Shown: piece by piece, positions 47,792 through 59,303 of the stretch
Layout: every line of letters begins with the position of its first letter
Position numbering within the stretch: the stretch's first letter is position 1
Source: Candidatus Blochmannia vicinus
Lineage (GTDB): Bacteria > Pseudomonadota > Gammaproteobacteria > Enterobacterales > Enterobacteriaceae
DNA: 64,000 nucleotides
Assembly (NCBI GenBank): GCA_030020825.1
Contig: CP125213.1
Location: 620,001 to 684,000, forward strand
Reading direction: 5' to 3'
Made by a program: the position numbers and the translations under genes
The notes under the pieces: generated by a model
The model's input: only the letters and a program-made list of their open reading frames with translations
Told to the model about the DNA's origin: nothing
Database searches by the model: none

Positions 47792-49333
47792 ATGTTATTA
47801 CTTATTTTAATATTTATTCCTTTTACTTTTGGATTGTTATGTTGGCAATCAGAGCGAATAGGGCATTCGATGCCTCGTTGGTTTGCTTTATTTGGAATGG
47901 GTATAACATTTTTTATCACTTTGTTTTTATGGAAAAATAAGTGTAATCATGTGTTGGATATATACTCAGAAGGGTATGTATTTCCTCAATGGCAATTAGA
48001 ATGTATATATCCTTGGATTCCAAGGTTCGGGATTAATTTTCATTTAGCGTTAGATGGATTTTCTTTATTAATGGTGACATTATCCGGTTTTTTAGGATGT
48101 ATGGCAGTGTTATGTTCTTGGCGTGAAATTAATCGTTATCAAGGTCTTTTTTATCTCAATTTATTATGGATTTTAGGCGGAGTTATCGGTGTTTTTTTGT
48201 CAATTGATATGTTTTTATTCTTTTTTTTCTGGGAAATAATGCTTGTTCCGATGTATTTTTTAATATCTTTATGGGGACATAAAGAAGTGAATAGAAGTGA
48301 TCGTATTAATACTGCTACTAAATTTTTTGTTTATACTCAATTTAGTGGATTATTAATGTTAGTTTCTATTATTACTCTTGTTTCTATAAATTATAATATA
48401 CACGGGGTGTGGTCTTTTGGTTATCAAGATTTATTGAATACGATATTATCATCGAATATGGAATATTTGATTATGTTAGGGTTTTTTTTTGCTTTTGCAG
48501 TAAAAATGCCAATCGTTCCATTTCATGCATGGTTACCAGATGTTCATAGTCAATCTCCTACTGCTGGTTCAGTAGATTTAGCAGGAATTTTATTAAAAAC
48601 AGCAGCTTATGGATTTTTCCGATTTGTTTTGCCGTTATTTCCTTGTGCTTCTAAATCTTTTGCCCCAATTGCTATGTGTTTAGGTTTATTAAATATTTTT
48701 TATGGAGCCTGTATGGCATTTGTACAAACTGATGTTAAGCGTTTAATTGCATACGCTAGTATATCTCACATGGGATTTGTATTGATCGCAATTTATAGTG
48801 GCGTTCAATTATCATATCAAGGTGCTGTTATACACATGATTTCTCATAGTTTAACAATTGCTGGAATGTTTATACTTTGTGGTCAATTATATGAACGCAT
48901 ACATACTAGAGATATACGTTTAATGGGAGGACTATGGAATCGTGTGCATTTAATTCCTGCATTTTATTTATGTTTTGCAGCGGCAACATTAGGATTACCG
49001 GGGACTGGAAATTTTATTGGAGAAGTAGCTATTTTGTTTGGTAGTTTTAAAGTAGTTCCTGTAATTACAATACTAGCTTGCTTTGGGATACTATTTTCAT
49101 CAATTTATTCTCTTATTTTGATACAACGTATGAATTTTGGTCCAATATTAATTGCCACGGTCAGTAGAAGTAGGTTATTAATGAGTATGACATTACGAGA
49201 AAAGTGCATCATTATAATATTGTTATCATGTATTTTTTTACTTGGTTTTTACCCGCAATATATTTTGGATACTTCTTGTATGACTATGCAAAGTATTTAT
49301 GTTTGGTTAAAAGGATACAACTATTTAATATAA
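47792..49333 (+). CDS. nuoM: NADH-quinone oxidoreductase subunit M
   Basis: Second antiporter-like proton-pumping subunit. The 513-residue protein (E. coli 509) has LALDGFSLLMVTLSGFLG, FFFFWEIMLVPMYFLISLWG with the conserved glutamate, KMPIVPFHAWLPDVHSQSPT, and VKRLIAYASISHMGFVLIA. It follows nuoL after an 80-base gap, the largest between any two genes in the distal operon. Confidence 0.97.
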   Translation: MLLLILIFIPFTFGLLCWQSERIGHSMPRWFALFGMGITFFITLFLWKNKCNHVLDIYSEGYVFPQWQLECIYPWIPRFGINFHLALDGFSLLMVTLSGFLGCMAVLCSWREINRYQGLFYLNLLWILGGVIGVFLSIDMFLFFFFWEIMLVPMYFLISLWGHKEVNRSDRINTATKFFVYTQFSGLLMLVSIITLVSINYNIHGVWSFGYQDLLNTILSSNMEYLIMLGFFFAFAVKMPIVPFHAWLPDVHSQSPTAGSVDLAGILLKTAAYGFFRFVLPLFPCASKSFAPIAMCLGLLNIFYGACMAFVQTDVKRLIAYASISHMGFVLIAIYSGVQLSYQGAVIHMISHSLTIAGMFILCGQLYERIHTRDIRLMGGLWNRVHLIPAFYLCFAAATLGLPGTGNFIGEVAILFGSFKVVPVITILACFGILFSSIYSLILIQRMNFGPILIATVSRSRLLMSMTLREKCIIIILLSCIFLLGFYPQYILDTSCMTMQSIYVWLKGYNYLI

Positions 49334-49366
49334 TCATATTGTAACATAATAGGGCTATAATTCTTA

Positions 49367-50860
49367 ATGATAATAACTTGGATACAAATAATCGCATTAT
49401 TGCCTGTACTAATTATTGGAATAACAATAATTATTATTATGCTATCTATTTCATATCGTCGTAACTTATTTTTACATGCTTTATTGACAATATTTGGATT
49501 GAGTGTAGCAATAGTATCACTTGGAATAGTACAGCATCAAGGTGTTCAAAATATTTTTCAATCAATATGTATCGATAATTTTGCTATATTATATATAATA
49601 TTAGTATTGGTTTCTAGTTTAGCAAGTGCTATATTGGCTTATAATTGGTTATTGAGTTATCCAAGTAATCGTGATGAATTTTATTTGTTATTACTTATTT
49701 CTAGTATTGGTGGGATGTTATTAGCAAGTACTAGTCATTTGGGTATATTGTTTTTAGGAATAGAATTAATTTCATTACCGTTATTTGGATTGATAGGTTA
49801 TTCTTTCTTTAAAAAATTTTCTTTAGAAGCAAGTATTAAATATATTATATTATCTGGGATATCCTCATCATTTATATTGTTTGGTATAGCATTAATATAC
49901 GCTGCAACTGGCTGTTTATCTTTTACTGGCATTAGCCGTGTACTACATCTTATCACATCGCACCAGTCTATACTGTTATTAATTATAGGATTGGGCATGG
50001 TGATGGTTGGATTTGGATTTAAATTGTCATTGGTTCCATTTCATTTATGGACTCCTGATGTATATCAAGGAGCTTCTTCTTCAGTATCGTTATATCTAAC
50101 AACTAGTAGCAAAATAGCTATAATATCAGTTTTGATACGATTGTTTATGATTTTTCCTGATCAGTATAATAAGATATTTTATATATTTTTATCAGGCACT
50201 GCATGTTGTTCAACGCTATTTGGAAATTTAATGGCCATTAAACAAAATAATATTAAGCGGGTTTTAGCTTATTCTTCGATTGCACATATAGGTTATACAT
50301 TAATTGGTGTAATTGCAGCATTACAAACTAATCCAATGGCTTTAGAAGCCATTGGTGTTTATCTGATAAGCTATTTGCTTGCTAATATAGGGGCATTTGG
50401 TGTGATTGCTATTATGTCAGTTTTTTGTGCTGATGCGTATACAACAGATGTATTATTGACATATCGTGGTCTTTTTTGGCGTCAACCAATGTTATCAGTA
50501 TTATTTACAATTATAATATTATCTTTAGCAGGAATACCGATGACATTAGGTTTTATTGGTAAATTTTATTTATTTGTATTAGGGGTGAATAGTCAACTAT
50601 GGTGGCTTACTATCTTTATAGCAATGAGCAGTGTTATTAGTATAATTTATTATTTAAGAATAATAATAAATTTATATCTTAATCCTAGTAGAAATTGTCT
50701 TAGTATTAATTCTAATTCTACGTCTAGTTGGATTATTACTCCATATGGAATATTAGTGATTATTGTATCTTTTTTTATATTATTTTTAGGAGTATATCCA
50801 CGACCTATGATTTATTTTATTCATTTTATACATTCAGGTAATGTGATTGGATCATTTTAA
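49367..50860 (+). CDS. nuoN: NADH-quinone oxidoreductase subunit N
   Basis: Third antiporter-like subunit and last gene of the nuo operon. The 497-residue protein (E. coli 485) has [58 protein letters not shown] and [19 protein letters not shown]. All 13 complex I polypeptides are therefore present and intact. No clear terminator hairpin was found before the converging yfaE gene. Confidence 0.97.
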   Translation: MIITWIQIIALLPVLIIGITIIIIMLSISYRRNLFLHALLTIFGLSVAIVSLGIVQHQGVQNIFQSICIDNFAILYIILVLVSSLASAILAYNWLLSYPSNRDEFYLLLLISSIGGMLLASTSHLGILFLGIELISLPLFGLIGYSFFKKFSLEASIKYIILSGISSSFILFGIALIYAATGCLSFTGISRVLHLITSHQSILLLIIGLGMVMVGFGFKLSLVPFHLWTPDVYQGASSSVSLYLTTSSKIAIISVLIRLFMIFPDQYNKIFYIFLSGTACCSTLFGNLMAIKQNNIKRVLAYSSIAHIGYTLIGVIAALQTNPMALEAIGVYLISYLLANIGAFGVIAIMSVFCADAYTTDVLLTYRGLFWRQPMLSVLFTIIILSLAGIPMTLGFIGKFYLFVLGVNSQLWWLTIFIAMSSVISIIYYLRIIINLYLNPSRNCLSINSNSTSSWIITPYGILVIIVSFFILFLGVYPRPMIYFIHFIHSGNVIGSF

Positions 50861-50969
50861 ACAATAAAACATTACTATAAATTTTAATACATAAATAATG
50901 TTAATAATTTAAGCAATTAATTTCTGTATGTATATATATTTTAATGAGAATACTACTTTAAACATGTGT

Positions 50970-51251
50970 TTATAACAATTTTAATATAATATGTTCTATA
51001 GGAGCACAACAGCAAGTCAGAATTTCATTAGAATTAATATAACTTAAAGGTTCTGTATGATATCGTACTTTTCCTTTTATTAATAAGGCTCGGCAACTTC
51101 CGCAATAACCTGATCGGCATTGATAATTTATCAGTGGTATATGGTGTATTTCTAATGCTTCTAATAAAGATCGATATGTGTTATTGTTATGAGAAAATCG
51201 TATGTTTAGATATTTTTTTGAAAAAATAAATATTTTACAGTTGAAAATCAT
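50970..51251 (-). CDS. yfaE: 2Fe-2S ferredoxin YfaE (NrdB cofactor maintenance)
   Basis: YfaE is a plant-type [2Fe-2S] ferredoxin that donates electrons to regenerate the diferric-tyrosyl radical of NrdB. From the ATG at 51251 it has 93 residues (E. coli 84), with ligands Cys45, Cys50 and Cys53 in [11 protein letters not shown] and a further cysteine among Cys80-82. Earlier in-frame ATGs at 51260 and 51263 are possible, and the frame is open to 51281; none has a clear ribosome binding site. All starts overlap the 3' end of nrdB, so the genes are translationally coupled, as in E. coli. Confidence 0.92.
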   Translation of the reverse strand: MIFNCKIFIFSKKYLNIRFSHNNNTYRSLLEALEIHHIPLINYQCRSGYCGSCRALLIKGKVRYHTEPLSYINSNEILTCCCAPIEHIILKLL

Positions 51252-52365
51252 TAAATTCATCATCTTTAATATTAGAATCAATTTGACCTACTAGATAAGA
51301 ACTAGCTTCTACTTCTTGGGGTGCTACTTGAACATTGTCCGATGATAACCAAGAATTGATCCAGGGTATTACATTAGATTTAGTGTTAAAGGGCATTTTC
51401 AGCCCGATTGCCTGCATACGCATATTGGTAATGTATTCAATATATTGACATAGTATGTCTTTGTTTAAACCTATCATAGAACCATCCTTGAACAAGTATT
51501 TAGCCCAATTTTTTTCTTGTTCTGCAGCCATTAAGAATAGCTCATAACTTTCTTCTTGACATTCTGAACTGATGTCAGCCATTTCTGGATCATCTAATCC
51601 AGAGCGCATTAGATTAAGGATATGTTGAGTAGAGTTTAAATGTAAGGCCTCATCACGGGCTATAAATCGTATGATTTTTGCGTTACCTTCCATGAGTTTT
51701 CGTTCAGCAAATGCAAAAGAGCAAGCGAAACTTACATAAAAACGAATAGCTTCTAATACGTTAACGCTAATTAGACATAAATATAACTTTTTTTTGAGTT
51801 CATGTAAGTTTACTGTGATAGTTTTATTATTAATACGATGGATTCCAGGCCCTAAAATATGATAATAACTGGTTAATTCAATTAAATTATCATAGTACAT
51901 TGCAACATCTTTTGCGCGTTTCAAAATTTCTTTGTTATTGATAATATCATCGAATATTAAGGATGGATGATTAACAATATTACGAATAATATGAGTATAA
52001 GAACGGGAGTGGATAGTTTCAAAAAATGACCAAGTTTCTACCCAAGTTTCTAGTTCTGGTATTGAAATTAATGGTAATAGAGCTATATTGGGGCTGCGTC
52101 CTTGAATAGAATCTAATAATGTTTGGTATTTTAAATTGCTAATGAAAATGTGTTTTTCGTGTTCTGGTAATGATTGAAAATCTATTCGATCTTTAGAAAT
52201 ATCTATTTCTTCTGGACGCCAAAAAAAAGAAAGTTGTTTTTCGATTAGTTTTTCAAAAATGGAATGTTTTTGTTGGTCAAATCGAGCAATATTCACTGGT
52301 TGCCCCAAAAACATTGGCTCAAGTAGTTGATTATTTTTATTTTGAGAGAAAGTTGTATAAGTCAT
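51235..52365 (-). CDS. nrdB: Ribonucleotide reductase class Ia, beta subunit
   Basis: NrdB carries the diiron site and the tyrosyl radical that drives ribonucleotide reduction in NrdA. The 376-residue protein (same as E. coli) has Asp85, Glu116 and His119 as iron ligands, the radical Tyr123 in HSRSYTH, the [18 protein letters not shown] helix with more ligands, and the C-terminal tail DEFNDFQL that docks on NrdA. The frame extends 9 codons upstream, but the ATG at 52365 has AGGA and matches E. coli. The residue before Glu116 is Phe where E. coli has Ser. Confidence 0.97.
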   Translation of the reverse strand: MTYTTFSQNKNNQLLEPMFLGQPVNIARFDQQKHSIFEKLIEKQLSFFWRPEEIDISKDRIDFQSLPEHEKHIFISNLKYQTLLDSIQGRSPNIALLPLISIPELETWVETWSFFETIHSRSYTHIIRNIVNHPSLIFDDIINNKEILKRAKDVAMYYDNLIELTSYYHILGPGIHRINNKTITVNLHELKKKLYLCLISVNVLEAIRFYVSFACSFAFAERKLMEGNAKIIRFIARDEALHLNSTQHILNLMRSGLDDPEMADISSECQEESYELFLMAAEQEKNWAKYLFKDGSMIGLNKDILCQYIEYITNMRMQAIGLKMPFNTKSNVIPWINSWLSSDNVQVAPQEVEASSYLVGQIDSNIKDDEFNDFQL

Positions 52366-52432
52366 CTTTGTTCCTATATTAAAGCAAAACATGAATATAT
52401 GGTTTGGACTGTAGATAATAGTAACCGTATTT

Positions 52433-54715
52433 TTAAATTACACAAGCATCACTAGCACATATATTGGATTGATTATGTGATAGCATTTTATGCGTATCTT
52501 GAGTGCCATCACGAGTATTATGATAGTATAATGTTTTAATACCAAGTCTATATGCATACAATAGATCTGAAAGTAGTTGTTTCATGGGAACTTTGGATTC
52601 TGGAAAACGAGATGGATCATAATTAGTATTAGTTGAAATGGATTGATCAATAAATTTTTGCATAATTCCTACCAATTGTAGATATCCTCGATTGTTTGGT
52701 ATTTGCCATAGTAATTCATAAGCGGATTCTAGTCTAATAAACTCAGGTACTACTTGTCGTAAAACTCCATCTTTTGAAGTTTTTATGCTAATATAACCTC
52801 TAGGAGGTTCTATGCCATTAGTAGCATTGGAAATTTGTGACGAAGTTTCCGATGGCATTAATGCAGATAATGTAGAATTTCGTAATCCATATTGTCTGAT
52901 TTCAGCACGTAAATCTTCCCAGTTATAATGTAATGGTTCATTGATAAAAAAATTGAGGTCTTTTTTATATGTATCAATAGGTAGTATGCCTTTTGCATAC
53001 GAAGTATCATTAAACCACTCACAAGATCCTTTTTCTTTGGCTAAATTATTAGAGGCTTTTAACAGGTAATATTGAATAGCTTCAAAAGTACGATGTGTTA
53101 GTTTATTAGCACTGCCATCTGAATAACGTACCCCATGTTTAGCTAGATAATAAGCGTAATTAATTACTCCAATTCCTAAAGAACGTCTTCTTATAGCGCT
53201 ACGTTGTGCAGCAGGAATAGGGTAATCTTGATAATCTAATAGAGCATCAAGAGCACGTACTATCAGAGTAGATAGTTCAGATAAATCATCAAGATTTTCA
53301 ATATTACCAAGATTGAAAGCAGATAATGTGCATAAGGCAATTTCACCATGATAGTCATTAATATTATTTAAAGGTTTTGTTGGTAACGTTATTTCCAAGC
53401 ATAAATTCGATTGACGAATTGGTGTAGTGATACTGTTAAAGGGGCTATGAGTGTTACAGTGATCTGTATGTTGAATATAAATTCTTCCAGTAGAGGCTCT
53501 TTCTTGCATCATTAAAGAGAACAGTTCTATTGCTTTTATTTTTCGGTGTCTAATATTGCGATTATTTTCATATATATTATATAATCGCTCAAATTCATTT
53601 TGATTAGTAAAAAAAGCTTCATATAATCCGGGGACATCGGATGGACTAAATAGTGTAATATGTTTTCCTTGAATGAGGCGTTGATACATTAATTTATTAA
53701 TTTGTACGCCATAGTCTAAATGGCGTATTCGATTAGAATCGATTCCACGATTATTTTTTAAAACAAGTAAATTTTCTATTTCTAAATGCCAAATGGGATA
53801 AAATAATGTAGCGGCTCCACCGCGCACGCCTCCTTGAGAACATGATTTTACTGCTGTTTGAAAATGTTTATAGAATGGAATACATCCAGTGTGAAATGCT
53901 TCTCCATTACGTATTGGACTACCTAATGCTCTAATGCGTCCAGCATTAATACCGATCCCAGCGCGTTGTGCAACATATTTTACAATAGCGCTAGATGTTG
54001 CATTGATAGAATCAAGACTGTCATCACATTCGATTAATACACAGGAGCTAAATTGGCGTGTAGGTGTACGTACTCCAGACATAATAGGTGTTGCTAAAGA
54101 AATTTTGAAAGTTGAAATTGCATTATAAAATTTTTTGATATAACTCATGCGAGTTTTTTGAGGATATTTAGAAAATAAACAAGCTGCGGTTAATATATAT
54201 AAAAACTGAGCACTTTCATAAATTTCTCCAGTTACTCGATTTTGCACTAAGTATTTTCCTTCCAATTGTTTTATAGCAGCATATGAAAAATTCATATCCC
54301 GCCAATGATCAATAAATGTATCCATTTTCTCAAATTCTTCCACATTGTAATCATTTAGTAAATGTTTATCATATTTACCAATTTTTACCAATCGTAATAC
54401 ATGATTGTAAAGCTTTGGTGGTTCAAATTGTCCATAAGCTTTTTTACGTAAATGAAATACTGCTAAGCGCGCTGCTAGGTATTGGTAGTCTGGTTCTTCT
54501 TCAGAAATCAAGTCTGCTGCTGATTTTATAATAGTTTCTTGAATATCAGAAGTTTTTATTCCGTTATAAAATTGTATGTGAGAACGTAATTCTACTTGTG
54601 AAACAGAAACTTTTTTAAGGCCTTTGGCGGCCCAATTAATAACTCGGTGAATTTTTTCAAGATTAATAGGTTCGTGATGACCATTTCGTTTAGTAACTAG
54701 TAGCGTTTGATTCAT
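52433..54715 (-). CDS. nrdA: Ribonucleotide reductase class Ia, alpha subunit
   Basis: NrdA reduces ribonucleoside diphosphates to deoxy forms. The 760-residue protein (E. coli 761) has an N-terminal ATP-cone (about residues 5-95), active-site Cys225, Asn437, Cys439, Glu441 and Cys462 at the same numbers as E. coli, and the C-terminal redox pair Cys753 and Cys758 in CASDACVI. It lies 67 bases upstream of nrdB, giving an nrdA-nrdB-yfaE operon as in E. coli. Confidence 0.97.
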   Translation of the reverse strand: MNQTLLVTKRNGHHEPINLEKIHRVINWAAKGLKKVSVSQVELRSHIQFYNGIKTSDIQETIIKSAADLISEEEPDYQYLAARLAVFHLRKKAYGQFEPPKLYNHVLRLVKIGKYDKHLLNDYNVEEFEKMDTFIDHWRDMNFSYAAIKQLEGKYLVQNRVTGEIYESAQFLYILTAACLFSKYPQKTRMSYIKKFYNAISTFKISLATPIMSGVRTPTRQFSSCVLIECDDSLDSINATSSAIVKYVAQRAGIGINAGRIRALGSPIRNGEAFHTGCIPFYKHFQTAVKSCSQGGVRGGAATLFYPIWHLEIENLLVLKNNRGIDSNRIRHLDYGVQINKLMYQRLIQGKHITLFSPSDVPGLYEAFFTNQNEFERLYNIYENNRNIRHRKIKAIELFSLMMQERASTGRIYIQHTDHCNTHSPFNSITTPIRQSNLCLEITLPTKPLNNINDYHGEIALCTLSAFNLGNIENLDDLSELSTLIVRALDALLDYQDYPIPAAQRSAIRRRSLGIGVINYAYYLAKHGVRYSDGSANKLTHRTFEAIQYYLLKASNNLAKEKGSCEWFNDTSYAKGILPIDTYKKDLNFFINEPLHYNWEDLRAEIRQYGLRNSTLSALMPSETSSQISNATNGIEPPRGYISIKTSKDGVLRQVVPEFIRLESAYELLWQIPNNRGYLQLVGIMQKFIDQSISTNTNYDPSRFPESKVPMKQLLSDLLYAYRLGIKTLYYHNTRDGTQDTHKMLSHNQSNICASDACVI

Positions 54716-55086
54716 ATAAGTACATGCCTATTTTAAAATACTAATAGTATTAGTCACAGTAATTCGTTATGAATAAATTATAACTTAGATTTGTAGTACA
54801 ATAATGAATTAGTGATGACATTATAATTTTTATGTATAAAAATAATAATAATTACATAGTAATATAAGTGAAGAATGTTATATTATTTCAATTTGGTATA
54901 AATATTTGAAAATTAATTTTGTCGCAAAAGCCCATTATCACATTATATTATATTATTTTTTAATTTTAAACGTATCGAAACAAATGCATTTCGTTTTAAT
55001 AGATTATTGGAAATATTGTTTATTTTAATAGTATAAATATTTATTAGAGTAATTATATTAATATCTTTGTTTAGATATAGGAGTAT
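54716..55086. other. Spacer between ubiG and nrdA
   Basis: 371 bases upstream of the nrdA start, probably holding its promoter and the end of the ubiG transcript region. No gene and no clear NrdR box pair was identified by eye. Confidence 0.5.
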
Positions 55087-55821
55087 TTATTTTCGTTGAG
55101 TGTGCAAAATATAGTTTGTATCAACGTTGTGTATTAAGGTACATTGATTTGTGAAGGGATTATAATATAAGCCAGTGATGTTTTGTTCTTCTAAGATAGT
55201 AGAGTCAATCCAGTCTAGTAGCTCAGATGGAGTAATAAATTTGTTAAAATTGTGAGTGCCTTTTGGGATCAGGCGTAAGAAATATTCAGCGCCTATTATA
55301 ATTAATATCCATGATTTAAAAGTGCGATTTAATGTGGAAAAAAATACTGATCCATTTATTTTAATCATGGTGGAACAGTCATAAATAATTGATATAGGAT
55401 CTGGTACATGTTCTAACACTTCCATACAGGTTATTACATCATAGTAATCAATATGATTGCTAGCATGATCTTTTACTGTTTCTTGTATGTAGTGAATATT
55501 TAGGTTTTGGTTTAAGGCATGTAATTTTGCTGCTTCTAAAGCAGAAGTACTTATGTCCAATCCAATAACTTTCGCTCCTGCTTGTGCCATACTTTCTGAT
55601 AAAATACCTCCGCCGCATCCAACGTCTAATACTTTTTTACCAAATAGTCCATTACTGTGTTCAATAATGTAATTGAAACGTGTCAAATTGATATGATGTA
55701 ATGGTTTAAATATGTTGCAAGGGCCCCACCATTGAGATAAAGATGTATTAAATTTATTAATTTCTTTTTTATTTATATTTTTCTGATTTACTGTAAGTTT
55801 ATCGATAATTATGTCTTTCAT
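55087..55821 (-). CDS. ubiG: Ubiquinone O-methyltransferase UbiG
   Basis: UbiG performs both O-methylation steps of ubiquinone synthesis. The 244-residue protein (E. coli 240) has NKFNTSLSQWWGP near the N-terminus, the SAM motif VLDVGCGGGILSESMA from residue 64, MEVLEHVPDP, and NRTFKSWILIIIGAEY. It supplies the quinone for complex I in the same window. It is divergent from gyrA, as in E. coli. Confidence 0.96.
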   Translation of the reverse strand: MKDIIIDKLTVNQKNINKKEINKFNTSLSQWWGPCNIFKPLHHINLTRFNYIIEHSNGLFGKKVLDVGCGGGILSESMAQAGAKVIGLDISTSALEAAKLHALNQNLNIHYIQETVKDHASNHIDYYDVITCMEVLEHVPDPISIIYDCSTMIKINGSVFFSTLNRTFKSWILIIIGAEYFLRLIPKGTHNFNKFITPSELLDWIDSTILEEQNITGLYYNPFTNQCTLIHNVDTNYILHTQRK

Positions 55822-56072
55822 GTTAAGATTTTCCTAAAATAATAACTGTGAAATTTTATATATTTATTTTAGCAATATAAATGATTCATAAAACCTATTA
55901 GTTTATTAAAATATGATCATAAATTATGACGATATGTATATAATGATAAATGCATTTATTTTTGTGGAATGATTTTATTTTGTTAAATGGTTTATATTAT
56001 AGATTATAGATGATTTAAGTTAATTGCTAGTATAAATATAACTAAAGAAGAATAAATAGAGGATATAAATGC

Positions 56073-58607
56073 ATGAATAATTTTGCCAAAGAAATTACAC
56101 AGATTGATGTAGAAGAAGAATTAACTCGTTCTTATTTAGATTATGCTATGTCGGTAATTGTTGGACGTGCATTACCAGATGTACGAGATGGATTAAAACC
56201 TGTACATCGGCGTGTGTTATTTGCTATGCAAGTGCTTGGTAACTATTGGAATAGAGGTTATAAAAAATCAGCTAGAATAGTAGGTGATGTCATTGGAAAA
56301 TATCATCCTCATGGAGATGCTGCAGTATATGAAACGATTGTACGTATGGCACAGCCTTTTTTAATGCGTTATGCTTTGGTAGATGGACAGGGTAATTTTG
56401 GATCAGTAGATGGAGATCCAGCAGCAGCTATGCGTTATACTGAAGTACGTATGTCTAAAATAGCAAACGAATTGTTATTAGATTTAGATAAAGAAACTGT
56501 AGATTATGAATCTAATTATGATGGTACTGACAAGATCCCAGGAGTGTTACCTGCTAGAATTCCGAATCTTTTAATTAATGGTTCTGCTGGAATTGCTGTG
56601 GGGATGGCTACAAATATTCCTCCGCACAATCTTTCTGAAGTAATTAATGGATGTTTAGCATTTATAGATAATGAAGATATCACTATTGAAGGATTAATGC
56701 AATATATTCCAGGTCCGGATTTTCCTACTGCTGCTATTATTAATGATTGCAGTGGTCTTCAAGAGGCATACAGTACTGGACGAGGTAAAATTTCTATTCG
56801 TGCTCGAGCAGAAATTGAGACTGATGTGAAAAGTGGTCGTGAGTCTATTGTAATATATGAAATTCCCTATCAAGTTAATAAGGCTCGATTGCTGGAAAAA
56901 ATTGCTGAACTGGCAAAAATAAAACGCATTGAGGGAATATATAATTTGCGTGATGAATCTGATAAAGATGGTATGAGAATAGTTATTGAAATTAAACGTG
57001 ATGCGATTAGTGAGATTATTTTAAATAATTTGTATTCTTTAACTCCGTTACAAACTTCGTTTGGTATTAATATGGTAGCTTTACATCAAGGTCAACCCAA
57101 GATTATGTCATTAAAGGATGTTTTGTCTGCTTTTGTATACCATCGTCGTTCAGTAGTAGTACGTCGTGCTATGTTTGAATTAAAAAAAGCCCGTAGTCGT
57201 ATTCATATTATAGAGGGATTAGCTACTGCATTATTTAATATTGATTCGATTATTGAGCTTGTTCGTAAATCTGATAGTTCTACAGAAGCTAGTTCTGTTT
57301 TAATGTCGTCATCCTGGAAATTAAGTAATATTATTGATATGAGACAAACAAATTTTATTAATTTTACTGAATTTGATCAATCAGAAGTAAATAATGTGAT
57401 TCGTAATAATCAATATTATTTTACTAAAGATCAAGCTCAAGCTATTTTAGATTTGAAATTGCATAAACTTACCACTTTAGAAAATAAAAAATTATTAAAA
57501 GAGCACAGTAGTTTGCTAGAGAAAATAAAAAATTTGATTTCTATTTTAAAAGATCAAAAATGTCTGATGGCAGTAATCCGACAAGAATTATTGACTATAA
57601 AAGAAGAATATAATGATCTGCGTCGTACTGAAATTAGTACTAATATTGAAAATATTAATGTTGAAAATTTGATTGATCAAAAGGATGTAGTAGTGACTTT
57701 ATCATATCAAGGTTATGTTAAATATCAACCATTAACAGATTATGAAGCACAAAAAAGAGGGGGGAAGGGAAAATTAGCAACACGAATTAAAGAAGAAGAT
57801 TTTATTACTCGATTATTAGTAGCTAATACTCATGATACAATTTTATTATTTTCTAATTATGGGCGTATATATTGGATGAAAGTTTATCGATTGCCAGAAG
57901 CTAGTCGTGGATCACGAGGTAAGCCGATTATTAATTTGTTACCATTGGATATAAATGAACGGATTACTGCTATTTTACCTATTCAGAATTATACATCAGG
58001 ATATCAAGTTTTTATGGCAACTAGTAGTGGAGTTGTAAAAAAAACATCACTTACTGAATTTAGTCGACCACGTAATGTTGGTATTATTGCGCTGAATCTT
58101 AATGATGGTGATGAATTAATTGGTGCTGATATAACTGATGGTAGTAATGAAGTCATGTTGTTTACTGCTTATGGAAAAGTTGTTCGGTTTAAAGAAACAC
58201 AAGTACGTAGTGTGGGACGCTCAGCGATTGGGGTAAAAGGTATTCATTTATTACAAGGTGATCGTGTGGTATCTTTGATTATACCGAAAGATAAGAGTTC
58301 TATTCTTACTGTTACTCAAAATGGTTTTGGAAAACGTACTAATCAATCGGAGTATCCAATTAAGTCGCGTGCTACTCAAGGTGTTATTTCTATTAAAGTT
58401 ACGGAGCGAAATGGTAATGTAGTTGGTGCTGTACAAGTAAATCAAGTTGATCAAATAGTAATGATTACTGATTCAGGTCGATTGGTTCGTACTCGTGTTT
58501 CTGAAGTTAATATTATTAGACGTAATACTCAAGGAGTGATGTTAATTCGTATTGCTCATGATGAACGTGTAGTTGGATTACAGCGTGTTGTGGAATCTGT
58601 AGAGTGA
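56073..58607 (+). CDS. gyrA: DNA gyrase subunit A
   Basis: GyrA makes the double-strand break and wraps DNA during negative supercoiling. The 844-residue protein (E. coli 875) has catalytic Tyr122 in RYTEVRMS and the GyrA box QKRGGKG at 560-566 at the E. coli positions. In the quinolone-determining region [13 protein letters not shown], residue 83 is Ala and 87 is Glu where E. coli has Ser and Asp. The beta-pinwheel domain is present, but the protein ends at RVVESVE and lacks the acidic C-terminal tail of E. coli. AGAGGA precedes the start. Confidence 0.97.
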   Translation: MNNFAKEITQIDVEEELTRSYLDYAMSVIVGRALPDVRDGLKPVHRRVLFAMQVLGNYWNRGYKKSARIVGDVIGKYHPHGDAAVYETIVRMAQPFLMRYALVDGQGNFGSVDGDPAAAMRYTEVRMSKIANELLLDLDKETVDYESNYDGTDKIPGVLPARIPNLLINGSAGIAVGMATNIPPHNLSEVINGCLAFIDNEDITIEGLMQYIPGPDFPTAAIINDCSGLQEAYSTGRGKISIRARAEIETDVKSGRESIVIYEIPYQVNKARLLEKIAELAKIKRIEGIYNLRDESDKDGMRIVIEIKRDAISEIILNNLYSLTPLQTSFGINMVALHQGQPKIMSLKDVLSAFVYHRRSVVVRRAMFELKKARSRIHIIEGLATALFNIDSIIELVRKSDSSTEASSVLMSSSWKLSNIIDMRQTNFINFTEFDQSEVNNVIRNNQYYFTKDQAQAILDLKLHKLTTLENKKLLKEHSSLLEKIKNLISILKDQKCLMAVIRQELLTIKEEYNDLRRTEISTNIENINVENLIDQKDVVVTLSYQGYVKYQPLTDYEAQKRGGKGKLATRIKEEDFITRLLVANTHDTILLFSNYGRIYWMKVYRLPEASRGSRGKPIINLLPLDINERITAILPIQNYTSGYQVFMATSSGVVKKTSLTEFSRPRNVGIIALNLNDGDELIGADITDGSNEVMLFTAYGKVVRFKETQVRSVGRSAIGVKGIHLLQGDRVVSLIIPKDKSSILTVTQNGFGKRTNQSEYPIKSRATQGVISIKVTERNGNVVGAVQVNQVDQIVMITDSGRLVRTRVSEVNIIRRNTQGVMLIRIAHDERVVGLQRVVESVE

Positions 58608-59303
58608 AAATGGGTTTTTTATTGATTCAGTATATAATAATTTGATGGTGATGTCAGTTATTAACTTTTTTGATGATAAAGTGTATTAAACAAATTTGAA
58701 ATATTTTATTTCCTTGAAATTAATGTTATATTCCGCATTGCTTAGTTGTATGTTATTTGATACATATTGTTAGTATGTATGTGATTATATAGTGATTATT
58801 TATAAAAATTAAAATTTAGATAATTACTTGATGATTGATCAAATAATTAATTGAGAACGGTAGTGATCTAAATTTAGGTAAGGGTAATATATATAATTTA
58901 AATTATGAGAAAATCATTTATTATTCATGTTGAATATAATGACTAGACGTAATATGATGTTTAATGATAGAAATTATTAGATAGGTCATTTATAATAGAT
59001 AGGAGAATAGTTATTTATTAGATAATAAATTATATTTATAAATATTATTTTGGAGGGGGTGTTTTGTCATACAAAAAAGTTTATTTTTTGATATGTATTG
59101 TTGAACGTGGTTGGGTTGTTTGAAAATTTTATCTTATTTTAATATTATAATATGATTAATATATTATAAGAGTATTAAATTGTTTTAGTATGCAACCTAT
59201 ATTAATAGGTATTAATATATGTTGATTGTTACTAAAAAAATTAATGTTAGATTTAGGCATTGAGTTGTTAGTAGTATTACTTATTACATGATGAGGTATA
59301 AAT
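58608..59303. other. Spacer between gyrA and the porin gene
   Basis: 696 bases without a gene. In E. coli the rcsC, rcsB, rcsD genes and the small RNA micF occupy this interval; no remnant of the Rcs genes is seen and a micF-like RNA cannot be confirmed. The end should contain the porin promoter and leader; GAGG at 59293-59296 is the porin ribosome binding site. Confidence 0.55.

Noticed and set aside
58608..59303. micF small RNA upstream of the porin gene
   Set aside because: Position would fit, but no recognisable micF sequence or hairpin-plus-T terminator is visible, and its ompF target is not in the window.
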